NCBI RefSeq assembly: GCF_000718635.1
Contig: NZ_JOBF01000027.1
Location: 101,848-165,847 of the forward strand
Origin: Streptomyces varsoviensis
Lineage (GTDB): Bacteria; Actinomycetota; Actinomycetes; Streptomycetales; Streptomycetaceae
Direction: 5' to 3'
Length of the DNA: 64,000 nucleotides
Shown here in pieces: positions 50,976 to 59,374 of the stretch (positions are counted from its first letter, which is position 1; every line of letters begins with the position of its first letter). The position numbers and the translations under genes are program-made. Under the pieces are notes generated by a model. The model was not told where the DNA came from and ran no database searches. It was given only the letters and a program-made list of their open reading frames with translations.

Positions 50976-52651
50976 ACACGCCCGACCGCGCACCCCGACC
51001 GCCGCACCGCCGCCCCCAGGACGGGGACCTCCGTGATGTCGTCATCCTCGGCGGCTCGCTGCCCGCGGCGACCCTGGCGACCGTGCTCGCCGCGGGCGGC
51101 GCGCGCGTCACGGTCATCGACGCCGCCCAGCCGCCGCCCTTCCCGCCCGGGGAGATGGGCGTGCACGCCGCCGGGCTCTTCCGGGTGCTCGCGGAGCGGT
51201 ACAAGGCGCCGGAGCTGGCCCGGCTGGCGACCGTGAAGGACATCCACACGCACGTCACCCGGACCGTCGGCGCCGAGCACTGCCACAGCTTCGTCTACCA
51301 CCGCGAGGGCCGGCCCCAGGACCCGGCCGAACTGCTCCAGGTCTGCCCGCCCAAGGGCGCGCCGCCCGAACCGCACTTCCACCGCCCCGACATCGACGCC
51401 TACCTGCTGCGCTGCGCGCGGGAGCGGGGCGCCGACGTGCGCCGGGGCGGCAAGGTCAGCGGGGCGGCGGCGGGCCCGGACGGCGCGGCCGTGCGGCTCT
51501 CCGACGGCACCGAGGTCCGGGCCCGGTACCTGGTGGACGCCTCCGGGCCCGACTCGCCGCTGGTGTCCGCGCTGGGACTGCGGCAGGAGCCCGCACCCTT
51601 CGCCACGGCCAGCCGGACGCTCGCCGCCCATATGACGGGGGTACGGCCGTTCGCCGACGCGGTCGCGGACCGGGCCGCCGCCTACCGGCCGGCCCTGCCC
51701 TGGCACCGGGGGAGCATGCACCACCTCACGGACGGCGCCTACCTCGCGGTGCTGCCGCTGGGCAACCACCCGGACTCCACGGGCGGGCTGTTCAGCGTCG
51801 CCCTGACGCTGGACGCCCGCCGGTTCCCGCCGCGCGAGGGGCCGGGGCGGACGCCGGAGGAGGAGTTCCGCGCCTTCGTCGCCCGATTCCCCACACTGGT
51901 CGACCAGTTCGCGTACGCGGCGGCCGAGGGTCCGTGGCTCGCGACGGAACGGAACCAGTACGCGGCGAGCCGCACGGTCGGCGACCGCTGGTGCCTCATC
52001 GGGGACGCGGCGGGCTACGTCGACCCGTTCATCTCGCGGGGGCTCGGGCTGACCCTGGAGGCCGTGAACGCCCTCGCGCGGCGGCTGCTGGACGCCGTGC
52101 GGGACGGCGACTTCTCGACTGAACGGTTCGCCGAGGTCGGCGAGTTGACGCGCGATCAGCTCGCCGCCAATGACGAGCTGGCCGCCATGGTGCACGCGTC
52201 GCTGTGCGACCCGGCGCTCGTACGGGCCGTGCTCTTCGTCCTCGAAGCCGGCTTCCGCTTCGGCGGGTTCCCCCTCCTGGCCGCGTGGTCCGAACTCCGC
52301 TCGACGGGCGGCGACGCGGCCCTGCGGGCCCTGGAGACGGTCCCGCACCGCGGCCACGTCTTCGCCGGACACGAGGGCTATCACCGGCTGTTCACCGCGG
52401 CCGGGGCCACGTGCGCGGCGGTCGCCGCCGGGGAGCTGGACGCCCGTACCGCGAGCGAGCGGATCTTCCGGTCCGTCCGCGAGGCGGAGTTCGTGCCCGC
52501 CGCCTTCAAACTCGACGACCCCGCCGCCCGCTCGCTCCGGATCACCCCGGTGACGCTGCTCAGGCTCGCCCTGTGGAGCGTCACCGGCGCGCCCAAGGAC
52601 ATCGCCCCGCTGGTCCGCGCCGGGATCAAGAGCGTGCTGAAGGGCGGATGA
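50972..52651 (+). CDS. Halogenase-like FAD-dependent oxidoreductase without WxWxIP
   Basis: A 559-residue flavoprotein of the halogenase/hydroxylase superfamily. The FAD motif is ILGGSLPAATLATVLAAGG, a variant of GxGxxG. Later come ARYLVDASGPDSPLV and WCLIGDAAGYVDPFISRGLGL, the second FAD-contact segment typical of the family. The region aligned to the halogenase signature reads YLAVLPLG, so the WxWxIP motif is absent. It may be a halogenase of another substrate class, an oxygenase, or a PltD-like protein whose role is unclear. It overlaps the PKS by ATGA and is followed after 53 bases by the berberine-bridge-like oxidase, so it belongs to the same transcript. Confidence 0.82.
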   Translation: MNTPDRAPRPPHRRPQDGDLRDVVILGGSLPAATLATVLAAGGARVTVIDAAQPPPFPPGEMGVHAAGLFRVLAERYKAPELARLATVKDIHTHVTRTVGAEHCHSFVYHREGRPQDPAELLQVCPPKGAPPEPHFHRPDIDAYLLRCARERGADVRRGGKVSGAAAGPDGAAVRLSDGTEVRARYLVDASGPDSPLVSALGLRQEPAPFATASRTLAAHMTGVRPFADAVADRAAAYRPALPWHRGSMHHLTDGAYLAVLPLGNHPDSTGGLFSVALTLDARRFPPREGPGRTPEEEFRAFVARFPTLVDQFAYAAAEGPWLATERNQYAASRTVGDRWCLIGDAAGYVDPFISRGLGLTLEAVNALARRLLDAVRDGDFSTERFAEVGELTRDQLAANDELAAMVHASLCDPALVRAVLFVLEAGFRFGGFPLLAAWSELRSTGGDAALRALETVPHRGHVFAGHEGYHRLFTAAGATCAAVAAGELDARTASERIFRSVREAEFVPAAFKLDDPAARSLRITPVTLLRLALWSVTGAPKDIAPLVRAGIKSVLKGG

Positions 52652-52704
52652 GCACGCTGCCCGTACCGACCCCACGCCCGTAGCGAATGACTCAAGGAGC
52701 ACGC

Positions 52705-54132
52705 ATGGCAACCTCCGCACGTTTCGCCGGTACGGTCCTCGCCCCCGGGGACCCCGGATTCGAGGACGCGAGCCGCACCTGGAACGCGTGCTTCGCCTCC
52801 CGCCCCCGCGAGGTGATGGTGTGTCACAGCACGGCGGAGGTGGCGGACGCGGTGCGCGAGGTGCGGGAGCGCGGCGTATCGTTCCGGGTCCGGTCGGGAG
52901 GCCACTCCATGGCCGGGCTGAGCAGCGTCGAGGACGGGGTCGTCATCGACCTCGGCGGCCTCGACGCCATCTCCCTCAGCGCGGACCGCTCGCTGGTGAC
53001 CGTCGGCGGCGGAACCCGACTCGGCGACATCTACCGGGAGTTGTGGCGGTCCGGCGTGACGGTACCGGCGGGCACCTGCCCGCGCATCGGCATCGGCGGC
53101 CATGTGCTGGGCGGCGGCATGGGCGTGCTGTCCCGCTCCCGCGGCGCCCTCGTCGACCACCTCGCCGCCCTGGAGTTCGTCGACGCCGAGGGCCGGGCGT
53201 ACCGGGTGGACGAGAACGAGCACCCCGACCTGTTCTGGGCCTGCCGGGGCGGGGGTGGCGGGAGCTACGGCATCGCCACCTCGTACACGCTGCGCACGTC
53301 CCCGGTGGACGAGGTCACCCTCTTCACCCTGAGCTGGAACTGGGAACGGTTCGCCCCCGCCGTACGGGCGTGGCAGAGCTGGCTGGCGTCGACCGACGAC
53401 CGGGTCAACACCTTCCTCTCGCTCTTCCCGCGCCAGCAGGACCTGGTGGCGGCCTTCGGCGTGTACGACGGGCCGGCCGCCGAGTTCGAGGAGCTGCTGC
53501 GGCCGCTGGTCGCCGCCGTACGGCCGCAGGACCAGGTCGTGGAGCCGATGCCGTTCATCCAGGCCGTCGACACCGTGGAACTGCTCCAGGGCGAGGCCGC
53601 GGCGGCCGACCAGGTACGGGCGCAGGGCAGTTCGGCCATCATCGGCGGGCCGCTGGACGGCGCGGCCATCGCCACCCTCCAGCAGTTCCTCACCGACCCG
53701 CCGAGCCACCGCTCCGAGGTCGCCGTCTACGGCATGGGCGGGGCCATCGCGCGCCCGGCGCGCACCGACACGGCGTTCGTGCACCGGACGGGGCTGATGG
53801 CCTTCGAGTACCGCACCGACTGGGACCGGTCCGAGGACGACGCGAAGAACCTCGCCTGGATCAAGGCGCTGCGCCACGCCATGGCCCCGCACACCACCGG
53901 CGCCGCGTACGTCAACACCATCGACCTGGCCCTGGAGAACTGGCTCTGGGCCTACTACGAGGAGAACCTGCCGCGGCTGATCGAGGTCAAGCGCCGCTAC
54001 GACCCCGGCGACGTCTTCCACCACCCGCACAGCATCCCGCTCACGGTCACCGAGGCGGACATCGCCCGGTACGGCATACCGGAAGCGGTGGCCGCACGGC
54101 TGCGGGCGGCAGGGCTGACGGACCGTCAGTAG
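52705..54132 (+). CDS. Berberine-bridge-enzyme-like FAD-linked oxidase
   Basis: A 475-residue oxidase, ATG at 52705 behind AGGAG. His67 in RSGGHSMAG and Cys125 in GTCPRIGIGGHVLGGGMG are the two residues that bind FAD covalently in BBE-like enzymes, so a bicovalent flavin is likely. The C-terminal FAD-linked oxidase segment (AYVNTID, then YPGDVFHH-like YDPGDVFHHPHSI) is intact. No signal peptide is visible, so it is probably cytoplasmic. Members carry out alcohol oxidation, dehydrogenation or oxidative ring closure in natural products. Here it could close a C-O bond between phenol and pyrrole or oxidise a released alcohol. Neither is proven. Confidence 0.92.
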   Translation: MATSARFAGTVLAPGDPGFEDASRTWNACFASRPREVMVCHSTAEVADAVREVRERGVSFRVRSGGHSMAGLSSVEDGVVIDLGGLDAISLSADRSLVTVGGGTRLGDIYRELWRSGVTVPAGTCPRIGIGGHVLGGGMGVLSRSRGALVDHLAALEFVDAEGRAYRVDENEHPDLFWACRGGGGGSYGIATSYTLRTSPVDEVTLFTLSWNWERFAPAVRAWQSWLASTDDRVNTFLSLFPRQQDLVAAFGVYDGPAAEFEELLRPLVAAVRPQDQVVEPMPFIQAVDTVELLQGEAAAADQVRAQGSSAIIGGPLDGAAIATLQQFLTDPPSHRSEVAVYGMGGAIARPARTDTAFVHRTGLMAFEYRTDWDRSEDDAKNLAWIKALRHAMAPHTTGAAYVNTIDLALENWLWAYYEENLPRLIEVKRRYDPGDVFHHPHSIPLTVTEADIARYGIPEAVAARLRAAGLTDRQ

Positions 54133-54230
54133 GGCCAATGGAGCCTATGTCTGACGGCACGTCACCAAGTGTCGCAGACACATACCAGCACACCCTTCAC
54201 CACTCCAGCCGACCGAGGAGGTCGCACACC

Positions 54231-54485
54231 ATGGCACACACCGAGCAGGAGATCCTGGCGGGCGTCGCGGAGATGCTGCACGACATCTGCGGCATCGCGC
54301 CCGCGCGCAGCACCCCGGACAAGTCCTTCGTCGACGACCTGGACGTCGACTCGCTGTCCATATACGAGATCGGCATGACGACGCAGGACCGGTTCGGCGT
54401 CGAGGTCCCGGACGAGGACATGCGGGGCCTGCGCACCGTCGGCGACCTCGTCGCCTATATCCGGGGAGCGGGGATCACGGCATGA
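54231..54485 (+). CDS. Discrete acyl carrier protein
   Basis: An 84-residue carrier protein with the phosphopantetheine site Ser41 in LDVDSLSIYEI and a fatty-acid-ACP-like C terminus (VPDEDMRGLRTVGDLVAYI). The ATG follows GAGGAGG and its stop overlaps the KAS II start (ATGA). It is the only free-standing carrier in the window, so it may receive the prolyl group from the ligase at 59375 or partner with the KAS II enzyme next to it. The ACP is more like a fatty-acid ACP than the short PltL-type peptidyl carriers, so a separate prolyl carrier outside the window is possible. Confidence 0.92.
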   Translation: MAHTEQEILAGVAEMLHDICGIAPARSTPDKSFVDDLDVDSLSIYEIGMTTQDRFGVEVPDEDMRGLRTVGDLVAYIRGAGITA

Positions 54486-55969
54486 CCGACGGCCGCCCCG
54501 CCGCCGCCTCGGGCCGCCCTGCCGCCGGCACCGGTAGGTCCCTTGGGTCCCTCGCCGATGGCGGCCCGGCTGCTGGTGACACCTCCGTCGGCGACTCCGT
54601 GGGCGACGGTCGCCCCTTCGCCCACGGCAGCCCCGTCGGCCACGGCGGCCCCGTCGCCGACGACCGTGAGGTGGTCGTCACCGGGCTCGGGGCGGTCGGG
54701 CCGGTGGGCGGTGACGTCCCGACGCTGTGGCGGGGGCTCCTCGCGGGCGCCTGCGGCGTGCGCCGCGTCGAGGAGCCGTGGGCGGCCGGGCTGCCGGTGC
54801 GGATCGCCGCGCCGGCGGCCGTGGAGCCGGCCGGGCGGCTGGCGGTCCACGAGACGCGCCGGCTGTCCCGTGTGCAGCAACTGGCCCTGCTGGCCGCCCG
54901 CGAGGCGTGGGCGGACGCGGGGGCGCCGGAGCCGTCGCCCGAGCGGTTCGCGGTCGCGGTCTCCTCGGGCGGGGGAGGGGTGGCGGACCTGCTCGGCCAG
55001 GACGAGGTGCTGCGGGAGCGCGGCTGGCAGCGGGTCTCGCCGCTCACCCTGCCGAGGTACATGGCGAACGGCCCCGCCGCCTGGGTCGCCCTGGAGTTCG
55101 GCGCCGCGGCCGAGCTGCACGCGCCCGCCGCCGCCTGCGCGTCCGGAGCGGACGCGCTGGCGCGGGGGCGCGAGCTGATCCGGTCCGGGCAGGCGGACGT
55201 GGTGCTGGCGGGCGGCGCCGAGGCGATGATCCACCCGGTGATCGTCGCGGGGTTCGCGGCCATGCGCGCGCTCTCCCGGCGCAACGAGGACCCGATGGCC
55301 GCCTGCCGGCCGTTCGACGCGAAGCGCGACGGTTTCGTCCTGGGCGAGGGCGCGGCCGTTGTGGTGCTGGAGTCCGCCGGGCACGCGGCCCGGCGCGGGG
55401 CGCGCGGCTACGCGGAGCTGGCCGGCGCGGGCCGTTCCGCGGACACGTACCACATCGCCAACCCCGACCCCTCGGGGGCGGGCGCGGTGCGCGCGATGCG
55501 CCGGGCGCTCGCCGACGCGGGCGCGGAGCCCGGCGAGATCGCTCATGTCAACGCGCACGCGACCGGCACGCCGACGGGGGACGTGGCGGAGGCGATGGCG
55601 CTGCGCGAGGTGCTGGGGCCGGGCCTCGGCGGCGCGTCGGTGACCGCGACCAAGTCCCTGACCGGTCATCTGCTGGGCGCCGGCGGGGCGTTGGAGGCGG
55701 TGATCACCACCCTGACGCTGCATCACGGCATCGTGCCGCCGACCGCCAACCTCGACGAGCCCGACCCCGTCGTCGCGGCGGATGTCTCCCGCGCCGTGGT
55801 CACGGGCGGCCCCGCGGTGCTCCCGGAGGGCGGGGAGCGCGGGGGTGCTGCGAGGGCTGCGGGCGGGGGTGCGTCGAGGACGGCCGGCGGGGGCGCGCTC
55901 GCGGCGCTCAGCAATTCGTTCGCCTTCGGCGGCCAGAACGTCTCCTTGCTGCTGCGCCGCCGGACGTGA
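54482..55969 (+). CDS. Beta-ketoacyl-ACP synthase II (KAS II/FabF-like)
   Basis: A 495-residue condensing enzyme. Active residues are Cys219 in AAACASGAD, His359 in NAHATGTPTGD and His396 in KSLTGHLLGAGG, so it should be active. The first 60 residues are a Gly/Ala/Asp-rich extension (GRPAAASGRPAAGTGR and GSPVGHGGPVADD) absent from FabF. A second low-complexity stretch (AARAAGGGASRTAGGG) interrupts the C terminus. It is translationally coupled to the discrete ACP. It may add one C2 unit before or after the type I PKS, or move an acyl group. A self-resistance FabF copy is less likely, because it is paired with an ACP and resistance already has a FabI candidate. Confidence 0.9.
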   Translation: MTDGRPAAASGRPAAGTGRSLGSLADGGPAAGDTSVGDSVGDGRPFAHGSPVGHGGPVADDREVVVTGLGAVGPVGGDVPTLWRGLLAGACGVRRVEEPWAAGLPVRIAAPAAVEPAGRLAVHETRRLSRVQQLALLAAREAWADAGAPEPSPERFAVAVSSGGGGVADLLGQDEVLRERGWQRVSPLTLPRYMANGPAAWVALEFGAAAELHAPAAACASGADALARGRELIRSGQADVVLAGGAEAMIHPVIVAGFAAMRALSRRNEDPMAACRPFDAKRDGFVLGEGAAVVVLESAGHAARRGARGYAELAGAGRSADTYHIANPDPSGAGAVRAMRRALADAGAEPGEIAHVNAHATGTPTGDVAEAMALREVLGPGLGGASVTATKSLTGHLLGAGGALEAVITTLTLHHGIVPPTANLDEPDPVVAADVSRAVVTGGPAVLPEGGERGGAARAAGGGASRTAGGGALAALSNSFAFGGQNVSLLLRRRT

Positions 55970-56058
55970 CGGCCGGTGCGCACGCGCTTCCCAGCCGGAA
56001 CTTTTTCATCTACGGTTGAATTCAACGTTGGGTGAGTTTTCCTGCGAGGAGAGATCAC

Positions 56059-56778
56059 ATGAAGACCGCGATCGATGTACAGGACCTCGTGGTGGCCCGC
56101 GGCGGGAAGGAGGTGCTGCACGGCCTCTGCGCACGCGTCCCGCACGGCGGGATCACCGGACTGCTCGGCCCGAGCGGCAGCGGGAAGACCACCCTGATGC
56201 GCTCCATCGTGGGCGTGCAGCGCGTGAAGTCGGGACGGGTCACCGTGCTCGGCGAGGCGGCGGGCACCCCGTCGCTGCGCCGTAAGGTGGGCTACTTCAC
56301 CCAGTCCCCGAGCGTCTACACCGATATGACGGTCCGTGAGAACGTCCGCTACTTCGCCAGCTTCTACGGGCTCGGCGCCGCCGCGGCCGACGAGACCATC
56401 AAAGAGGTGGGGCTCCAGGAGCAGGCCGGCCAGATCGTCCGTACCCTCTCCGGCGGCCAGCACAACCGGGCCTCCCTCGCCTGCGCCCTCGTCAGCCGCC
56501 CCGAACTGCTCATCCTGGACGAGCCGACGGTCGGCCTCGACCCCGTGCTCCGCGAGGAGCTGTGGGCGCACTTCCGCCAACTGGCGGCCGACGGAGCCAC
56601 GTTGGTCGTCTCCAGCCACGTCATGGACGAGGCCAACCGCTGCGACCGGCTGATCCTCATCCGAGAAGGGGCCGTCGTCGCCGACGACACCCCCGACGCC
56701 ATCAAGAAGCAGGCCGGCACGGACGACCTGGACCGGGCGTTCCTCACGCTCGTCCAGGAGAAGGCGGAGGTGGCGTGA
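56059..56778 (+). CDS. ABC transporter ATP-binding protein
   Basis: A 239-residue ATPase of a DrrA-like exporter. Walker A is GPSGSGKTTL around residues 36-45, the signature is TLSGGQHNRASLA, Walker B is LLILDEPTVGLDP, and the H-loop is SSHVMDEA. The ATG at 56059 has GAGGAG upstream. The permease start overlaps the stop as TGATG. Together they form a one-ATPase, one-permease exporter, most likely for the chlorinated product. A TetR regulator follows the pair, the usual arrangement for drug exporters. Confidence 0.93.
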   Translation: MKTAIDVQDLVVARGGKEVLHGLCARVPHGGITGLLGPSGSGKTTLMRSIVGVQRVKSGRVTVLGEAAGTPSLRRKVGYFTQSPSVYTDMTVRENVRYFASFYGLGAAAADETIKEVGLQEQAGQIVRTLSGGQHNRASLACALVSRPELLILDEPTVGLDPVLREELWAHFRQLAADGATLVVSSHVMDEANRCDRLILIREGAVVADDTPDAIKKQAGTDDLDRAFLTLVQEKAEVA

Positions 56779-57515
56779 TGTCGCCGCGACTGACCCTGAG
56801 CACGACGGCCCGGGTCCTCGGGCAGCTCCGGCACGACCGGCGCTCCGTCGGCCTGCTGATCGGCGCGCCGCTGCTGCTGCTCACGCTGATCTACTTCATG
56901 TTCGAGAAGAACGGCGCGACCCTCGACCGGGTCCTGCTGATCATGCTCGGCGTCTTCCCGTTCCTGCTGATGTTCCTGGTCACCAGCATCGCCATGCTGC
57001 GGGAACGCACATCGGGCACGCTGGAGCGGCTGTTCACCACCCCGCTGGGCAAGCTGGACCTGCTCTTCGCCTACGGGCTCGCCTTCGGCCTGGCCGCCAC
57101 CGTCCAGGCCATCGTGGCGACCACGGTCGCGTACTGGCTGCTCGACCTCGACACGGCCGGCAACGGCGCGCTCGTGGTGCTCATCGCCGTCGGCAACGCG
57201 CTGCTCGGCGTCGGCCTGGGCCTGCTGTGCAGCGCGTTCGCCCGTACCGAGTTCCAGGCGGTGCAGTTCCTGCCGATCGTGGTGCTGCCGCAGATCCTCC
57301 TCTCCGGCCTCTTCGTGCCGCGCGCCGAGATGGCCGGCTGGCTGGAGGGCGTCAGCACGGCCATGCCGCTGGCCCATGGGGTCGAGGCGCTGCAACAGGT
57401 GGGCGCGTCCGTCGACGCCACCGCGGACCTGTGGCGCGGCTACGGCGTGGTCATGGGGTGCGTGGTCCTGGCCCTCGTGCTGGCCGCCAGCACGCTGCGG
57501 CGGCGTACGGCGTAG
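56778..57515 (+). CDS. ABC-2 type transporter permease
   Basis: A 245-residue membrane protein with about six helices (for example LLIGAPLLLLTLIYFMFEK, VLLIMLGVFPFLLMFLVTSI and MGCVVLALVLAASTL). MLRERTSGTLERLFTTPLGK is the ABC-2/DrrB signature loop that contacts the ATPase, and ILLSGLFVPRAEMAGWLE is typical. Partner of the ATP-binding protein, with overlapping start and stop. Its last codons and stop lie inside the first copy of the GCGTACGG repeat array. Confidence 0.92.
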   Translation: MSPRLTLSTTARVLGQLRHDRRSVGLLIGAPLLLLTLIYFMFEKNGATLDRVLLIMLGVFPFLLMFLVTSIAMLRERTSGTLERLFTTPLGKLDLLFAYGLAFGLAATVQAIVATTVAYWLLDLDTAGNGALVVLIAVGNALLGVGLGLLCSAFARTEFQAVQFLPIVVLPQILLSGLFVPRAEMAGWLEGVSTAMPLAHGVEALQQVGASVDATADLWRGYGVVMGCVVLALVLAASTLRRRTA

Positions 57516-57611
57516 GCGGGCGTACGGCGCAGGCGGGCGAGGCGTACGGCGTGGGGGGCGTACGGCGTAGGCAGGCGAGGCGTACGGCGTAGGCGGGCGT
57601 ACGGCGTAGGC
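57503..57611. repeat. Six copies of GCGTACGGCG with alternating 17 and 21-22 base steps
   Basis: GCGTACGG starts at 57503, 57520, 57542, 57559, 57580 and 57597. The steps 17, 22, 17, 21, 17 show a higher-order unit of about 39 bases with two copies. CGTACG is a palindrome. The array begins in the permease stop region and runs into the TetR leader (start 57681). Confidence 0.8.
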
Positions 57612-57680
57612 CCGGACAGGGGCAGGACGGCGGCAAGAGCGAGGGCAAGGCTCGGCTCGACTCGGAAGACGGGGGCGCAC

Positions 57681-58304
57681 GTGCGGGGACGCAGCGGCCG
57701 ACGGCCCGGCAAGCCGGACACGCGCGGCGCGATACTGGCCGCGGCCCGCGAGATCTTCGCCGAGCGCGGCTACGACGGCTCGTCCATCCGCCATATCGCG
57801 GCGAGCGCCGGCGTCGACCCGGCGCTCGTGCACCACTACTTCGGCAACAAGGAAGACCTCTCCATGGAGGTCGTCAAGGCGCCCATCGAGCCCGCGGCCG
57901 TGATGGAGGAAATCTTCGCGGAGGGCATCGAGGCCGCCCCCGAAAACGTGGTGCGCGCCTTCCTCGGCGTGTGCGAGGGGCCGGTGAGCGGCCCCGCCTT
58001 CCTCGGGCTGCTGCGCGGCGCGGTCGCGCACCAATGGCAGGCGCTGCTGCTGCGCGAGTTCTTCACCACCCAGATCGCCCGCCGGGTGGTCCGCCGGCTC
58101 GGGACGGCCGTCGACCCGGCGGAGCTGCCGCTGCGGGCCTCGCTGGTTTCGAGCCAGTTGTTCGGCCTCGCGCTGGCCCGGTACGTGCTGCGCATCCAGC
58201 CGCTCGCGGACGCCCCGCGGGAGGTCGTGGTGGCCGCGGTCGCGCCCAATATCCGCCGGCACATGATCGGCGCACTGGACGCCGGGGATCGCGAGGCCGT
58301 CTGA
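57681..58304 (+). CDS. TetR-family transcriptional regulator
   Basis: A 207-residue repressor, GTG start. The helix-turn-helix lies around residues 28-60 (AAREIFAERGYDGSSIRHIA, then GVDPALVHHYFGNKEDL), followed by a ligand-binding domain of the TetR_C type (ALLLREFFTTQIARRVVRRL). It is 165 bases after the exporter genes and separated from them by the GCGTACGG array. It most likely represses the exporter and perhaps the cluster, relieved by the product. Candidate operators are the GCGTACGG array and the 30-base palindrome at 36766. Confidence 0.9.
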   Translation: MRGRSGRRPGKPDTRGAILAAAREIFAERGYDGSSIRHIAASAGVDPALVHHYFGNKEDLSMEVVKAPIEPAAVMEEIFAEGIEAAPENVVRAFLGVCEGPVSGPAFLGLLRGAVAHQWQALLLREFFTTQIARRVVRRLGTAVDPAELPLRASLVSSQLFGLALARYVLRIQPLADAPREVVVAAVAPNIRRHMIGALDAGDREAV

Positions 58305-58328
58305 AATCCGCCCCTCGGAGCGGGCCCC

Positions 58329-58382
58329 GATATTGATCGTTTCCGGCGGAACAGACGGCTCAATATTACGAGTCGGTATAAT
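58329..58382 (+). promoter_or_regulatory. Probable LuxR-gene promoter with inverted repeat
   Basis: TATAAT at 58377-58382 is a consensus -10. Just upstream, ATATTGA at 58330-58336 and TCAATAT at 58360-58366 form an inverted repeat with a 23-base spacer, a possible operator. A consensus -35 was not found at the right spacing, so an activator or another sigma factor may be needed. The region 58305-58492 is markedly A/T-rich. The coding start at 58493 follows about 110 bases later, leaving a long leader. Confidence 0.45.
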
Positions 58383-58492
58383 TCACGGACCCCGCGGAGC
58401 GGTAACTCATCCTGTGACGAAAGGTTCCCCTACGGCCCTCGTCATGTTATCTTGACTAAGCGATGAGGCGCAGTACGGGGGTGCTTTACTGC

Positions 58493-59182
58493 ATGCGCAT
58501 ATTAGTCATCAGTGATAGAACGGTTATCAGGGCCGGTTACCGCATGCTCTTCGAAGGTAAGCCGGATCTTGAGGTTTCCGGAGACGCCGGAGATATGCCG
58601 CAGATCGAGAACAGCGTGAATGGTCTGCGGCCGGATGTAGTCGTCATAGATTCCGAGACGAATTCGCTGGACGCGGCCGAGGTGATCCAGTTCCTCGGGG
58701 CGGCCGTGCCGAGCGCCCCGGCCCTGGTGCTCGTGGGCGAATTCGACGACCAGGTGCAGCGGCTGCTGCGGGCCGGCGCCCGCGGGCTGCTGCTCAACCG
58801 CTCCTCCCCGGCCGAGATCGTGGCCGCGGTCCGGCTGGTCGCGGCCGGGTATTCGCTGCTCTTCCCCTGCCGCGGCCGGCGGCTCGTCGACTGGTCGGCC
58901 CCGGCCGACGGCGAGGAGAAGGGGCCCGGCCGCGAGCGGCTGGGCAGGCTCACGCGCCGCGAGGTGGATGTGCTCCGGCTCATCGCCCGCGGCTGTAGCA
59001 ACGCGGAGATCGCCGACGTGCTCTTCGTCAGCGAGAGCACGGTCAAGTCCCATGTCCAGCGCATGCTCGACAAGCTGGACCTGCGTAACCGGGTGCACGC
59101 GGTGATCTACGCATACGAGATCGGCATGGTCCGCACGGCCGGTCTCGCCGCCGCCGGGCTCCCGGTGGCGCCGGTGGGCTGA
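58493..59182 (+). CDS. LuxR/NarL-type orphan response regulator with a TTA codon
   Basis: A 229-residue regulator starting at the ATG at 58493. The N-terminal receiver-like domain has an aspartate at the phosphorylation site (VVVIDSETNS), but the conserved lysine near its end is replaced (GLLLNRSS instead of GxxxK), so classical phosphorylation signalling is doubtful. The C-terminal LuxR helix-turn-helix (LTRREVDVLRLIARGCSNAE, then STVKSHVQRML) is complete. Codon 4 is TTA (58502-58504), with ATA, AGT and AGA codons around it. TTA makes translation depend on the bldA tRNA, a common control of pathway activators. It is probably the pathway-specific activator, and its target promoters are not identified. 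Confidence 0.9.
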   Translation: MRILVISDRTVIRAGYRMLFEGKPDLEVSGDAGDMPQIENSVNGLRPDVVVIDSETNSLDAAEVIQFLGAAVPSAPALVLVGEFDDQVQRLLRAGARGLLLNRSSPAEIVAAVRLVAAGYSLLFPCRGRRLVDWSAPADGEEKGPGRERLGRLTRREVDVLRLIARGCSNAEIADVLFVSESTVKSHVQRMLDKLDLRNRVHAVIYAYEIGMVRTAGLAAAGLPVAPVG

Positions 59183-59249
59183 GAGCGGGGGCCGGAATCA
59201 CCGCGGCCGGCCCCCTTCCGTGAACCCCTTCGATTTCCCGGATTCCGAG

Positions 59250-59312
59250 CTGATTTCCGAGATCTCAGGTCTTGGAAATCAGATCCGAGATCTCAGGTCT
59301 TAGAAATCAGGT
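59250..59312. repeat. Two 28-base direct repeats with stem-loop potential between convergent genes
   Basis: TCCGAGATCTCAGGTCTT occurs at 59256-59273 and 59284-59301, each followed one base later by GAAATCAG (59275 and 59303). In addition CTGATTTCC at 59250-59258 pairs with GGAAATCAG at 59274-59282. The element lies between the LuxR gene and the proline ligase gene, which converge, and may act as a two-way terminator. Confidence 0.6.
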
Positions 59313-59374
59313 CTCAGTAGTTCTCGGGCCTCGGATTTCTGGAATTTCCGGGAAGGTGGATGAAGGGTCATGGA

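Noticed and set aside
54482..55969. KAS II as platensimycin-like FabF self-resistance gene
   Set aside because: It is coupled to an ACP and has long low-complexity extensions, so a biosynthetic role is simpler; the FabI paralogue is the better resistance candidate.
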